A stretch of DNA of 64,000 nucleotides, from assembly GCA_001767525.1 (NCBI GenBank), contig MELF01000015.1, positions 35,650 through 99,649 of the forward strand, written 5' to 3'. The notes beneath the pieces were generated by a model. It did not search any database and was not told where the DNA came from. It saw only the letters and a list, made by a program, of their open reading frames with translations. Below, piece by piece: positions 34,033 to 42,290 of this stretch (the stretch's first letter is position 1; every line of letters starts with the position of its first letter). The translations under genes were made by a program, and so were the position numbers. Origin of the DNA: Acidobacteria bacterium RIFCSPLOWO2_12_FULL_68_19 (GTDB lineage: Bacteria > Acidobacteriota > Vicinamibacteria > Vicinamibacterales > UBA2999).

Positions 34033-35013
34033 TCAGAGTCCCTTCTCGATCAACTGGTTGTAGAAGAGCCGAAGGATGCCGGAGAGCCGGCCGGGGGCGT
34101 AGTGCGCGAACCGCTGCGGCACCTTGAATTCCTTGATGATCTGGTCGAGCGTCCTGCCCGCCAGGACCATCTTCGCCACCTCGTCGCGCATGAGGACGAA
34201 GTAGTCCCGCTGGTCGACCACGTCGGCGATTCCGCGCCCGACGTGCACGGGTCCGTGGCCGGGCACGTAGGTGTCGACGGCGAGGTCGCGATCGATGATG
34301 CGGTCGAGGATGTCGATCGTTCCCTGAATGTTGGCGAAGAAGACGCCGGCGGCCTCGGCCTGGCCGGGGTGCACCTCGTTGTTGAGCAGGTCGCCCATGA
34401 ACATCACCCGCCGCTGCGGGACGTACATCGTCATGTCTCCGCTGGTGTGCCCGTACCCTTCCGCCCGCGCCTGGAACGTCAGCCCGCCGAGGAGCACCGT
34501 CAGCGCGCCGTCGAATCCGATCGACGGCGGCGGCAGCTCGGCGCCCTTGTAGAGCGGCAGCCCCTGCGCCTTCCGCTCCTCGAATTCCTTCAACTCGTTC
34601 TGATAGTAGGCCCGGATCTGGTCGCGGGTACCGATGTAGACCGGTTTGTCCTCGCGGAAGTACCAGGCGCCGGTCGAATGATCGCCAGAAGCATGGGAGG
34701 CGAACAGATAGACGGCCTTCTTGTCGGTGACCTTGCGAATGAAGGGAAGATCGTTGTTGCGGATGTCGCTGTCGAACACGAGCACGCCCTCGTCCGTGAC
34801 GACGAAGCTGGCGTTGCTGCCGGCGCCGGTCATCGTGTAGACGTCTTTCGCCACCTGGACCATGCGCCGCGTGTCCTGGGCGGCGACGCCGGGAGCGAAC
34901 GCGTGGAGGCAGAGCAGCACACCCGCCACGACGAGCGCCCCCGTGACGAGCCGGAGCGCGAACGTGGAGATCGCCCTAGCGCGTCGCCGTGGACGAGGCT
35001 GCGGCTGCGTCAT
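34033..35013 (-). CDS. Exported MBL-fold protein with incomplete zinc site
   Basis: This 326-residue protein has a basic, Arg-rich N-terminus and signal anchor (TFALRLVTGALVVAGVLLCL), then an MBL domain: VYTMTGAGSNASFVVTDEG, the motif SHASGDHSTG (about 109-118) where the usual HxHxDH has lost its second His, GYGHTSGDMTMYVP, MFMGDLLNN and YVPGHGPVH. The site-1 zinc ligands are thus partly replaced. Its start lies 38 bases inside the amidohydrolase gene, so the two are probably translationally coupled. A soluble hydrolase role remains possible with one metal. Confidence 0.82.
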   Translation of the reverse strand: MTQPQPRPRRRARAISTFALRLVTGALVVAGVLLCLHAFAPGVAAQDTRRMVQVAKDVYTMTGAGSNASFVVTDEGVLVFDSDIRNNDLPFIRKVTDKKAVYLFASHASGDHSTGAWYFREDKPVYIGTRDQIRAYYQNELKEFEERKAQGLPLYKGAELPPPSIGFDGALTVLLGGLTFQARAEGYGHTSGDMTMYVPQRRVMFMGDLLNNEVHPGQAEAAGVFFANIQGTIDILDRIIDRDLAVDTYVPGHGPVHVGRGIADVVDQRDYFVLMRDEVAKMVLAGRTLDQIIKEFKVPQRFAHYAPGRLSGILRLFYNQLIEKGL

Positions 35014-36697
35014 AGACGATTCGCCCGCCCACGATCGTCATAACCGACCTGATGTCCTTGATCTGATCGGCCGGGACCGTCAGGTAGTCGCGATCGATGA
35101 CGACCATGTCCGCCAGCTTCCCGGGCTTGACCGACCCCAGATTGTTCTCCTGGAGAATCTGGTACGCGCTGCCGCGCGTGTGAGCGATGAGCGCCTCCTC
35201 CCGGGTCACCGTGCGGCGATTGACCACCGTGCCGCCGACCATCTTGCCCGTGACGGCGAAGGCGAGCGTCACGAATGGCTTGTACTGGTTCACCTCGAAC
35301 GCGTCGGTGCCGAGGCCCCAGATGATGCCGCTGTCCTGGATGAGCCTGAAGTCCGGCATGGAGTACGCCCGGTCGCCGTGGGCGCGGTGGTAGATCCCGC
35401 CCATGATGGTTGCGCGCGGCTGGACGCCGGCGGTGATCCCCAGGGTCTTCATCCGCTCCAGGTGCGTGGCAGTCACCTGCTCGTCGTGGATGAGCACCCA
35501 GCGCAGGTTCCGGACCGGGAACTCACGGTTGATCCTTTCGATCTGGTCCAGGAAGCCGTTGAACGTGTGCTCGAGCGTCGTGTGGGCGTGGAGCGGCATA
35601 CCTGCTCTGGCCACCTCACGCGCGATGCGCCCCCACTGCTCGAATGCCTCCGGCGGCTGGGTCCCGCGCGGCGCGACCATGCTGTCGCCGGCCGGCCCGT
35701 ACAGCCCCTCGCCGTACGCGGTGCGATCGACCCAGTTGTCGCCCTGAAAGAGCGTGATCTCCGCGATCTTCGGCAGGTTCTTCATGACCGTGTCGGCGTT
35801 GTTCCCCATCGGGATTGCCACGATGCAGAAGAAGCGTTTGTCGAGGCGGCCCTCCTTCGCCCAGCGGCTGAAGATCGGTACGAACTCGTCGGGGCACGTG
35901 CCGCTCGACGCGGTGAGGCCGGACGCGTTCAGCTCGCGGATCATCGCCATGCTGTTGGCTTCGACCTGCGCCAGCGTCGGACGCGGGATCGCCTCCGACA
36001 CGCCGGTCGCGGGGCCGAAGCTGGCGCCGCTCGCGTCGAGCACGCCCGTCGGCTGCCCGCTGGCATCGCGCACGATCCACGGATCCTTCCGCATCGCCAG
36101 ACCGAGCACCTCCACGGCGCGGCTGTTCAGGTACGTCTCCGCCCGCGTGAACTGCAACAGCACCGGGTGGTTCGGCGCCACCTTGTCGATCTCCGCCTTC
36201 GTGAGCGGCCGCTTGTCGTCGGCGAACTGGTCGGGCGACCAGCCGCCCAGCGTGTAGACCCACTGCCCCGCGGGCAGGGAATTCGCCTTGGCGCGGATCA
36301 TCTCGAGCGCCTGCTTCCGCGTGTCCACGTTGTCGAGGCGCAACTCGACGGTCCACAGGACGCCCTCTTCCATGTAGTGGGCGTGATTGTCGATGAGCCC
36401 CGGCACCACGGCACGGCCGCGGAGGTCGATGCGGCGCGCCGACGGACCCGCCAGGCGCGCGACCTCCTGGTTCGTCCCGACCGCGACAATGCGGTCGCCC
36501 CGGACGGCCACCGCCTGTGCGATGGAGAAGCGGTCGTCGACGGTGATGATCTTCCCGTTGGTCAGAATGAGATCGGCGGTCGGCTGCTGACTTGTCCCGC
36601 CTTGCGCGAAGGCGGATCCGCGGACGACAAAGGGCGTCGCCACGGCGGCCGCCGCCACGAGCGCCGTGAGGAGCGCGTGACGAGTGGGGTTCTTCAT
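34976..36697 (-). CDS. Exported YtcJ-like amidohydrolase
   Basis: This 573-residue protein has a signal peptide (about 1-32, ending GSAFAQ) and an amidohydrolase fold: LILTNGKIITVDDRFSIAQA, VVPGLIDNHAHYMEEG (metal HxH, about 97-104), PLHAHTTLEHT, IHDEQVTATHLERM and WGLGTDAFEVNQY with the final Asp. The C-terminus KPGKLADMVVIDRDYLTV is typical of the family. Metal-dependent hydrolysis of an amide or carbamate in the periplasm is likely. Its ATG overlaps the stop of a 42-residue membrane peptide gene (ATGA), and the downstream MBL gene overlaps its end. Confidence 0.88.
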   Translation of the reverse strand: MKNPTRHALLTALVAAAAVATPFVVRGSAFAQGGTSQQPTADLILTNGKIITVDDRFSIAQAVAVRGDRIVAVGTNQEVARLAGPSARRIDLRGRAVVPGLIDNHAHYMEEGVLWTVELRLDNVDTRKQALEMIRAKANSLPAGQWVYTLGGWSPDQFADDKRPLTKAEIDKVAPNHPVLLQFTRAETYLNSRAVEVLGLAMRKDPWIVRDASGQPTGVLDASGASFGPATGVSEAIPRPTLAQVEANSMAMIRELNASGLTASSGTCPDEFVPIFSRWAKEGRLDKRFFCIVAIPMGNNADTVMKNLPKIAEITLFQGDNWVDRTAYGEGLYGPAGDSMVAPRGTQPPEAFEQWGRIAREVARAGMPLHAHTTLEHTFNGFLDQIERINREFPVRNLRWVLIHDEQVTATHLERMKTLGITAGVQPRATIMGGIYHRAHGDRAYSMPDFRLIQDSGIIWGLGTDAFEVNQYKPFVTLAFAVTGKMVGGTVVNRRTVTREEALIAHTRGSAYQILQENNLGSVKPGKLADMVVIDRDYLTVPADQIKDIRSVMTIVGGRIVYDAAAASSTATR

Positions 36698-36822
36698 GTG
36701 ACTTCCTCCTGAACATCCGCGGCCGGCTCTTCGCTGCGGCTGGCGCCGGCGTCGATCCACCACCCGACGGTCCCGAGCAGGATCAGCGCACCCACGACGA
36801 CGAGAACGACTGCAAGAATCAT
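36694..36822 (-). CDS. Small single-pass membrane peptide
   Basis: This 42-codon frame encodes MILAVVLVVVGALILLGTVGW (helix 1-19) followed by WIDAGASRSEEPAADVQEEVT, an acidic tail. It ends in an ATGA overlap with the amidohydrolase start and begins 14 bases after the stop of the membrane gene at 36837, a tight operon position. A GAGG element lies about 12 bases upstream. It may be a small regulator or assembly factor, or a translational coupler. The sequence alone does not prove expression. Confidence 0.5.
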   Translation of the reverse strand: MILAVVLVVVGALILLGTVGWWIDAGASRSEEPAADVQEEVT

Positions 36823-36836
36823 TGACACTGCGGACC

Positions 36837-37784
36837 TCAGAACGCGTTGCCGATGAACGGCAGCATGCGGCCCCAGTAGATCACGCCGACCCACGAGCCG
36901 ATGCCCATCGCCGCCACCAGCTTGTCGAGCGGGGCGGCGTCCGCGTCGACCTCGAGCGACCAGGTTCCGCTGAACACGGTCAGGTACAGGAAATGTGCCC
37001 CCGTGACCACGAGAAAGACGACTTTCCACAGGAACGCGATGTTCTCCGTGTACTGGCTGGCGGCGGCAACGAAGAACAGCATGCCCGTCACCAGGTTGAG
37101 GCCGAAGCCGAGCATGCCCCACGGGAGCAGCCGGTGCAGCGCCGCGAACGACAGCGGCTTCATCGCGCCGAGGACCCGCAGGTTCACCGCCAGCAGCACG
37201 CCGAGGACGAGGCACAGGCCGAGGAAGTGCAGCGCCTCGGCCGCCGGCCACGCCCAGGGGTACTGCGACACGAACTCCGCGATCGTGGCGCTCGTCAGCC
37301 AGCCCGTGGGTGCGCCCGCCGCGGCGGCAGCGGGACCGACGAGGATCTCCGGATGGCGAATCTCGCCGCCGATGGCCGCCGCGCGCGCCATCAGCCCCAT
37401 GGTGATGACCGACAGCAGCAGGACGGCGCCGACGCTGGCACGCGGCAGATGGGGAAGACGCCGCCCCTGCCAGAGCGCGACCCAGGCGATGAAGCCCGTG
37501 ATCTGCATCCAGACGAACGCGAGGAGGGCCGCCGTCTCGTGCGTTCTGATGGCGTCGACCGACACGCCGTCGAGCGCCTCGATCGCGGTGCCGGCCGCGG
37601 CGCCCGTCAGGTAGACGGGCAGCGTTGCCAGCGCCACTACGAACAGCACTTCGAGGCTGGCGCGCAACAGGTGGTCGTCGCGCCGGGCGAGCGCCAGCAG
37701 GATGAGGCCCAGTGCGGCGACGCTCCCGACCGTCGGGACGTGGTTGAGCAGCAGGTGCACGTGTGGAATCGTCAGCGAACCCAT
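36837..37784 (-). CDS. Two-domain multi-helix membrane protein
   Basis: This 315-residue inner-membrane protein has about eight helices. The N-terminal half (HVHLLLNHVPTVGSVAALGL, then RTHETAALLAFVWMQITGF) resembles DUF2231-type four-helix domains with paired His. The C-terminal half has the motif shared with the 29012/29573/37804 products (ALHFLGLCLVLGVLLAVNLR, then LPWGMLGFGLNLVTG and a terminal WVGVIYWGRMLPF). It therefore looks like a fusion of two membrane families found separately nearby. The conserved His could bind heme, which is unproven. Genes at 37804 and 38271 precede it on the same strand. Confidence 0.8.
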   Translation of the reverse strand: MGSLTIPHVHLLLNHVPTVGSVAALGLILLALARRDDHLLRASLEVLFVVALATLPVYLTGAAAGTAIEALDGVSVDAIRTHETAALLAFVWMQITGFIAWVALWQGRRLPHLPRASVGAVLLLSVITMGLMARAAAIGGEIRHPEILVGPAAAAAGAPTGWLTSATIAEFVSQYPWAWPAAEALHFLGLCLVLGVLLAVNLRVLGAMKPLSFAALHRLLPWGMLGFGLNLVTGMLFFVAAASQYTENIAFLWKVVFLVVTGAHFLYLTVFSGTWSLEVDADAAPLDKLVAAMGIGSWVGVIYWGRMLPFIGNAF

Positions 37785-37803
37785 GGCGCCTTCTTGTGAC
37801 CTC

Positions 37804-38271
37804 CTACACGTACGCCAGCAACCGGCCCATGGTCACCGCCGCAGTCCACGCCACCAGTGACAGGGCCGCCAGCGTCTTCTCGTAGGGCACGGCCGCCGTC
37901 TCCTCCTGGGCGTCGAAGACGTTGCGCCGGATCAGCCCGATGACCGATACGCCGATGGCGACGAACACGAGTTTCGTCATGAAGAGCGGGTCGGTGCCCC
38001 GCCGCGTCGCATCCGCGGCAAAGAGCATCGATCCGGTGACCAGATTGAGCCAGAAGCCGCCCCACATGACGCCGAACATCGGGCGCAGCGCGCCCACCGT
38101 GAGCCGACGACCGATGCCGAGCAGCCGCAGGTCGATCACGGCGCCCGCGCCGACGAGCAACCCCATCCCGAAGGTGTGCAGCGTCAGAATGGTTGGAAAC
38201 GCCCAGATTGTTTCGCCTTCTCGCACCCACGTGGACAGGCTCGAGGATTCGAGCCACGTGAGTATTGCCAT
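37804..38271 (-). CDS. Small multi-helix membrane protein (type 1, third copy)
   Basis: This 155-residue protein starts MAILTWLESSSLSTWVREGE and has three to four helices: TILTLHTFGMGLLVGAGAVI followed by DLRLLGIG, then FWLNLVTGSMLFAADA and a C-terminal helix ending TMGRLLAYV. It is closest to the 29573 product. Its ATG shares one base with the TGA stop of the diheme cytochrome gene (TGATG), so the two are translationally coupled. This places the membrane family with a cytochrome c partner. Confidence 0.82.
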   Translation of the reverse strand: MAILTWLESSSLSTWVREGETIWAFPTILTLHTFGMGLLVGAGAVIDLRLLGIGRRLTVGALRPMFGVMWGGFWLNLVTGSMLFAADATRRGTDPLFMTKLVFVAIGVSVIGLIRRNVFDAQEETAAVPYEKTLAALSLVAWTAAVTMGRLLAYV

Positions 38272-39338
38272 CACGCACCGCCTCTCCCGCGACCTCCCGT
38301 CGCCAATTCGAACATCACCTCTCCGTCGGCCTTGACCGCCGGCTTCGCCCAGTGAACCATGCCGCGCAGCCTGCCCGCCGGCTGCGCGAGCGTCACGGTC
38401 AGCGTCTGCTGCTCGGTGGCGGCGAGCCGCGGCACGCGCCAGACGGCCACCATCTTCGACGCGCCGTCCCGCCGCAGCTCGTACCCGGCGCCGGTCGCAT
38501 TCACCACCACGGCGTTCTCGGGCAGCTCGACTTCGACCGTGACCTCCTCCGCCGTCAGTCCCCTGTTTTTCACGCCTGCGTTCGTCACGTTGACCGTGTA
38601 GGTTGCGCCGTTCGGTCCCTGCGGCCCCGCGGTCAGCCGCGCCGACAGCGGCACCAGCTTGCCGAGATCCTCCATGGCCCACGTCCAGATTTCCTTGAGC
38701 ACCGCCTCGGGCAGGCGCTGCGGCGAGTAGCTCCCCATGCGGACGCGGTTGCGTCCGGGCGGCCCGGCCGGCCGCGGCGTCGTCGGCGCAATCGCCGGAT
38801 CGAGCTGCTTCCACTGCTCCCGCTGGGCGGCCACGTGGTCGTAGACCATGCGCTTGAACCACTCGAAGTCGCCGTTGACTTCCGCGGCGCCATGCCGCGG
38901 CGTCTCGAACGTCTCTCCGTGGCACTGGCCGCAGCCAATCACGGCGACGGCGAGCTGCTGGCCGCGGGACGCCGCCTTCGGCAGCTCGACGCGCCATGCG
39001 CCGGGCTTCTGCACGGGCGGCAGGCCGCTGAAGTACGCCGCCATGTCGGCAATCTCCTGGTCGCTCAGCTCCGACTCGACGTAGGCGGGCATGCGGCCGA
39101 CGGGATTGCGCACGTAACTCCGGAACCGCTCGTACGTGACGTCGATTCGGCCGGCGAGCGCGGGGCCGAACGCGCCTTCACCGTCGGCGCCGTGGCAGTT
39201 GCGGCACGACGTGTTGCCGAGCGCCCAGTGCGTCTTGCCGGCCTCGGCGTTGCCGGCCGGCGCGGCGGGTTGCGCCGCCGCCGGGGCTCCGGCGACGAGG
39301 AGGAGCAGACCAACGAGGGCGAGATACGATCTACGCAT
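38271..39338 (-). CDS. Exported diheme cytochrome c
   Basis: This 355-residue periplasmic protein has a signal peptide ending PAAAQP and two heme c sites: CRNCHGADGEGAFGP (about 45-59) with downstream MPAYVES as Met ligand, and CGQCHGETFETPRHG (about 131-145). The region from about 235 (NGATYTVNVTNAGVKNRGLT) is a beta domain. It is translationally coupled to the membrane gene at 37804. It could pass electrons to that membrane protein. The gene upstream (39353) is a secreted protein of unknown function. Confidence 0.88.
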   Translation of the reverse strand: MRRSYLALVGLLLLVAGAPAAAQPAAPAGNAEAGKTHWALGNTSCRNCHGADGEGAFGPALAGRIDVTYERFRSYVRNPVGRMPAYVESELSDQEIADMAAYFSGLPPVQKPGAWRVELPKAASRGQQLAVAVIGCGQCHGETFETPRHGAAEVNGDFEWFKRMVYDHVAAQREQWKQLDPAIAPTTPRPAGPPGRNRVRMGSYSPQRLPEAVLKEIWTWAMEDLGKLVPLSARLTAGPQGPNGATYTVNVTNAGVKNRGLTAEEVTVEVELPENAVVVNATGAGYELRRDGASKMVAVWRVPRLAATEQQTLTVTLAQPAGRLRGMVHWAKPAVKADGEVMFELATGGRGRGGA

Positions 39339-39352
39339 GACTGACTCCGCTT

Positions 39353-40189
39353 CTAGCGTGGTTCGTCCACGCGGCAGGGCGTCGGATCCCATCCCGACCG
39401 ATCGGGGATCTTCTTGAACGGATAGGTGGTGGTGTACGGCTGGGCGAGGTACTCGGGATCGGTCACGATCGAAGTGGCCACGAGCCACCGGTCGCCGTTC
39501 GGCTCCGTGAACGTCTCGAAGTGCTCCTCGAGCCTCGCGTTCTCGCCGTAGGGCACGCCGTTCTTCCGCAGGTACCCGGCGCGCATGTGTGTCGTGACGA
39601 CGCGCAGCCGGCCGTTCAGCGAGCCGCCCCCACGGCCACCGGATCCCTCCCACGTCGCCACCGAGTAGCCCTGCCACGACGGCTGAACGGAGGCGGGCGG
39701 CGCGCCGGCGCCGAAGCGGAAGAGGCGTGTCTGCGTGCCGGAATCGATCTCCATCTGAAGCGCGTTCTCGTTGGCCCACTGGAGGTGGAGCCGCGACGGC
39801 ACCCGCATGATCGCGGCGGCGCCGTAGGAACGGCATTCGTTCCCGTCGGCGCGATCACGGGCCGGATCCCACGCGGCGGCGACCTTCCGGGCGGCGGGCG
39901 TCAGCGGAATCATGGTGTAGTCGCCCTTCGGCGGCATCAGCATGCGCAGATGCCAGTGCTCGGTGACGACCGACACCCAGGTGCCGGTGTAGTCGCGGGG
40001 AGCCGCCGCGCGGGCGCTCGCCTGGCCGGCGCCTCCCGCGCCTCCGCGCCCCTGCGCGCCAACCGCGTCCTGCAGCAGCACAACCGCAAGCAGTCCGACA
40101 GCCGTCGTCGTCAGCCCGTGCACACGCATGCGCTCAGTCGATCCGTCCCTGCCACGCCCATCGGTCGGCGGGCCGCCGAACGCCGACAT
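39353..40189 (-). CDS. Exported protein of the EHWHLRM/KGDY family (copy A)
   Basis: This 278-residue protein has an extended N-terminus and a hydrophobic signal segment (TTTAVGLLAVVLLQDAVGAQ, about 28-47). Conserved blocks shared with the 52730 product are DYTGTWVSVVTEHWHLRMLM, PPKGDYTMIPL, WDPARD, TQTRLFRFGA, VVTTHMRAGYLRKNGVPYGE, PNGDRWLV and WDPTPC. The AAAGGAG site eight bases before ATG 40189 fixes the start, giving a long n-region. The function is unknown, and no catalytic residues are evident. The upstream gap carries a phrase repeat. Confidence 0.8.
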   Translation of the reverse strand: MSAFGGPPTDGRGRDGSTERMRVHGLTTTAVGLLAVVLLQDAVGAQGRGGAGGAGQASARAAAPRDYTGTWVSVVTEHWHLRMLMPPKGDYTMIPLTPAARKVAAAWDPARDRADGNECRSYGAAAIMRVPSRLHLQWANENALQMEIDSGTQTRLFRFGAGAPPASVQPSWQGYSVATWEGSGGRGGGSLNGRLRVVTTHMRAGYLRKNGVPYGENARLEEHFETFTEPNGDRWLVATSIVTDPEYLAQPYTTTYPFKKIPDRSGWDPTPCRVDEPR

Positions 40190-40230
40190 ACAGTCGTCTC
40201 CTTTCGAACTCGGTGCACTCGGCCGTTGGT

Positions 40231-40300
40231 AGTAGGTAGCCCGAACGGCGAACCGTGAACCCTGAACCCTGAGCCACCTACCGGCTACCACCTACCGACC
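40231..40300. repeat. GTGAACCCTGAACC and CTACCGG phrases overlapping a gene end
   Basis: GGCGAACCGTGAACCCTGAA and the following CCCTGAGCC are tandem variants (40249-40275). They are followed by CTACCGGCTACCACCTACCG (40278-40297), which encodes both the TAG stop and the last codons (VGGSR) of the MBL gene on the minus strand. This shows that the phrase can lie partly in coding sequence. Confidence 0.7.
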
Positions 40301-41345
40301 GATACACCGCCTCGACGAACGTCTCGGTCGTCCACGGCCCGGTCGCCCGGCCGTACCGACGATCGTAATCACGGGTCGGCCTCGCGGCCTTCACCTGCGA
40401 CAGCGTCATCCCCTTCTTGACCATGTCCTGAACGCGGTCGCGGATGACCGTCATCATGTCTCGGTAGTAGACCACCTCCGCGTGATCGGCGAGGCGGCCG
40501 TGCCCGGGCACGATGAGCGTCCCGCCGGCCGCGTTGGCCGCGGGGATGGCCACGTCGATGAGCCGATTGAGCGACTCGACGAACGCGGTGATGCTGCCGC
40601 CGGCCTCGATGTCGATGACGGGGTAGCCGGTGAGATCGAGCAGATCCCCGGCGCTGACGACGTCCGACTTCCGGAAGAAGACGATGCTGTTGCCGTCGGT
40701 GTTCGACGGCTGGTGCATGATGACCACCGCCTCGTCGTTGAAGTACAGCCGCTTCTGCGCAATCGAATAGGTGTTGTCGGGCCAGCCGAGCTCGGGGATC
40801 TTCGGCGTTCGCCCCGTTGGGCCGGCCAGGCGATGGAACATCGTGTAGTACGAGATGACCGATGCCTTCGTCGTGTCGAGCGCGCCTTGCGGACCCGCCG
40901 AGTAGTTCGGCTCGCGGAACGGGATGATCTCGCCGGTGTCGGCGATGGCGGCGTTGCCGCCGACATGGTCCTCGAACTCGGTCGTATCGACGATGTAGCG
41001 CAGCGGCCGCGTGGAAATCGTCTTCATGGCCGCGAGCACCTTGTCGCTCATCGACGCCAGGCCGGTATCGACGAGCAGGACCCCGTCGTCTCCCGCCTGC
41101 ACCGTGATGTTCGCGCCGGCGCCGACAATCATGTGGACCTTGCCCTGTACGGGCAGGATCTGGACCTCGCCCGGCGCAGGCGCACTCGATCGTGGCGGCC
41201 AGACCGTCGGCCCCCCGGCGGCCGGCGTTCCCTGTGTGGCAACCTCCTGACCGAGGCTGGCGAGCGCGAGGCACACCGCAGCCGCGATCGCGAGCGCCGA
41301 TGCGGGCCGATGGACCCGCCGCGCGGGGGAGTGCACGAAAGGCAT
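40278..41345 (-). CDS. Exported MBL-fold protein with degraded zinc motif
   Basis: This 355-residue protein has a signal peptide (about 1-34) and an MBL domain starting VHMIVGAGANITVQAGDDGV. The metal motif reads TTEFEDHVGGN: both His of HxH are replaced and only the DH remains. GDLLDLTGYPVIDIEAGGS and LIVPGHGRLADHAEVV are intact. The C-terminal block [20 protein letters not shown], then GPWTTETFVEAVY, is shared with the 51708 product. It may be a non-catalytic or mono-metal member. It lies two bases after the gene at 41348 in the same operon. Confidence 0.83.
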   Translation of the reverse strand: MPFVHSPARRVHRPASALAIAAAVCLALASLGQEVATQGTPAAGGPTVWPPRSSAPAPGEVQILPVQGKVHMIVGAGANITVQAGDDGVLLVDTGLASMSDKVLAAMKTISTRPLRYIVDTTEFEDHVGGNAAIADTGEIIPFREPNYSAGPQGALDTTKASVISYYTMFHRLAGPTGRTPKIPELGWPDNTYSIAQKRLYFNDEAVVIMHQPSNTDGNSIVFFRKSDVVSAGDLLDLTGYPVIDIEAGGSITAFVESLNRLIDVAIPAANAAGGTLIVPGHGRLADHAEVVYYRDMMTVIRDRVQDMVKKGMTLSQVKAARPTRDYDRRYGRATGPWTTETFVEAVYRSVGGSR

Positions 41346-41347
41346 GG

Positions 41348-42238
41348 CTAGCGCTCCGCCGCGCCCTCGGGCGCCGGCACCGTCGGCTTGGCAAACGTCT
41401 TCATCTTCGCGATGAACTCGGGGTACATGGTCTCGGGCCCGCCCACCCGCGCTTCGTAGGGCGTACCGAACCGGTCGGCGAACTTCGGATTCAGCGCCGG
41501 AAGGGGACTCTGGCCGGGAAGGAAGTGAGGCACCGTGCCCCTCGGGACGGCGGTCTCGGTCGCCTCCTCGCACGGGTACGGCGCCATCACCATGGCGGAA
41601 TCGAACACCCACATCATGGTCGTGCGAACGTACGGCTCGGCGAGATAGACGGAGTCGTAGAGGATCGACGTCGCCTGCAGGTAGTTGCCGACGCGCCGCC
41701 ACCGCGTGTGCACGACCGACTGGTCGCTGCGCATCAGCCCATAGCGACGGATGTACGCCTCCTTCAAGTGGGTCGTCGTGACCACGAGCGTGTTGCCCTC
41801 CCATGCCCCGGTCGAAAAGCCGCTCCAGGTGTGCGGCGCGTGCGCCGGCGGGTGCGGACGGCCGTCCATCCAGATGCTCGTCTCCTGCTCCATCATGTTG
41901 ATGTGGCCGTGGTACGCCACGAGCTTTTGAGTGGGCTGGTCGATCTCCGGCCAGAAGCGGACGGGCGAGAGCGGTCCCTCGAGCGAATAGTCCCACGCGT
42001 GCGGCCGGCACACCCACTCGGCGACGTCGAAGTCGTCTGGGGACCAGCTCTGGGCCCGCCAGCGCCCCTCGGCGCTGAGCGGCACCCCCGCCGCGTCGCC
42101 GATCATCCCGCTGCCGTCCTGGTTGCGCGGCAGCGGACGCCACAGGCCGGCGATGTCGACCTGCGCCAGCCCAGGGTGGCTGCAGATCGCCACCACCGCC
42201 GCGGTGAGAAGCAGACGACCGGGTCCCTGCCGCCCCAT
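41348..42238 (-). CDS. Exported WMDGRP-family protein (long subtype, copy A)
   Basis: This 296-residue secreted protein is close to the 58955 product. Shared marks are DIAGLWRPLPRNQDGSGMIG, EGRWRAQSWSPDDFDVAEWV, CRPHAWDYSLEG, SIWMDGRPHPPAHAPHTWSG, TLVVTTTHLKEAYIRRYG and GTVPHFLPGQSPLPALNPKF. The ATG at 42238 is preferred because the promoter's -10 overlaps the alternative ATG at 42250. The function is unknown. A weak resemblance to the shorter LVIDTVG subtype (G-x-W-x-x-x-TLVV) suggests one superfamily. Confidence 0.8.
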   Translation of the reverse strand: MGRQGPGRLLLTAAVVAICSHPGLAQVDIAGLWRPLPRNQDGSGMIGDAAGVPLSAEGRWRAQSWSPDDFDVAEWVCRPHAWDYSLEGPLSPVRFWPEIDQPTQKLVAYHGHINMMEQETSIWMDGRPHPPAHAPHTWSGFSTGAWEGNTLVVTTTHLKEAYIRRYGLMRSDQSVVHTRWRRVGNYLQATSILYDSVYLAEPYVRTTMMWVFDSAMVMAPYPCEEATETAVPRGTVPHFLPGQSPLPALNPKFADRFGTPYEARVGGPETMYPEFIAKMKTFAKPTVPAPEGAAER

Positions 42239-42248
42239 GGAGGCGCCC

Positions 42249-42277
42249 ATCTTACGTGCCGCGGTACGGGGGGTCAA
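42249..42277 (-). promoter_or_regulatory. Promoter upstream of the gene at 41348
   Basis: On the minus strand TTGACC (42277-42272) and TAAGAT (42254-42249) are 17 bases apart. Transcription would begin a few bases before ATG 42238, giving an almost leaderless mRNA. The element lies between this gene and the stop of the cyclase gene (42291). Confidence 0.5.
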
Positions 42278-42290
42278 GGCGCGGATTCCG

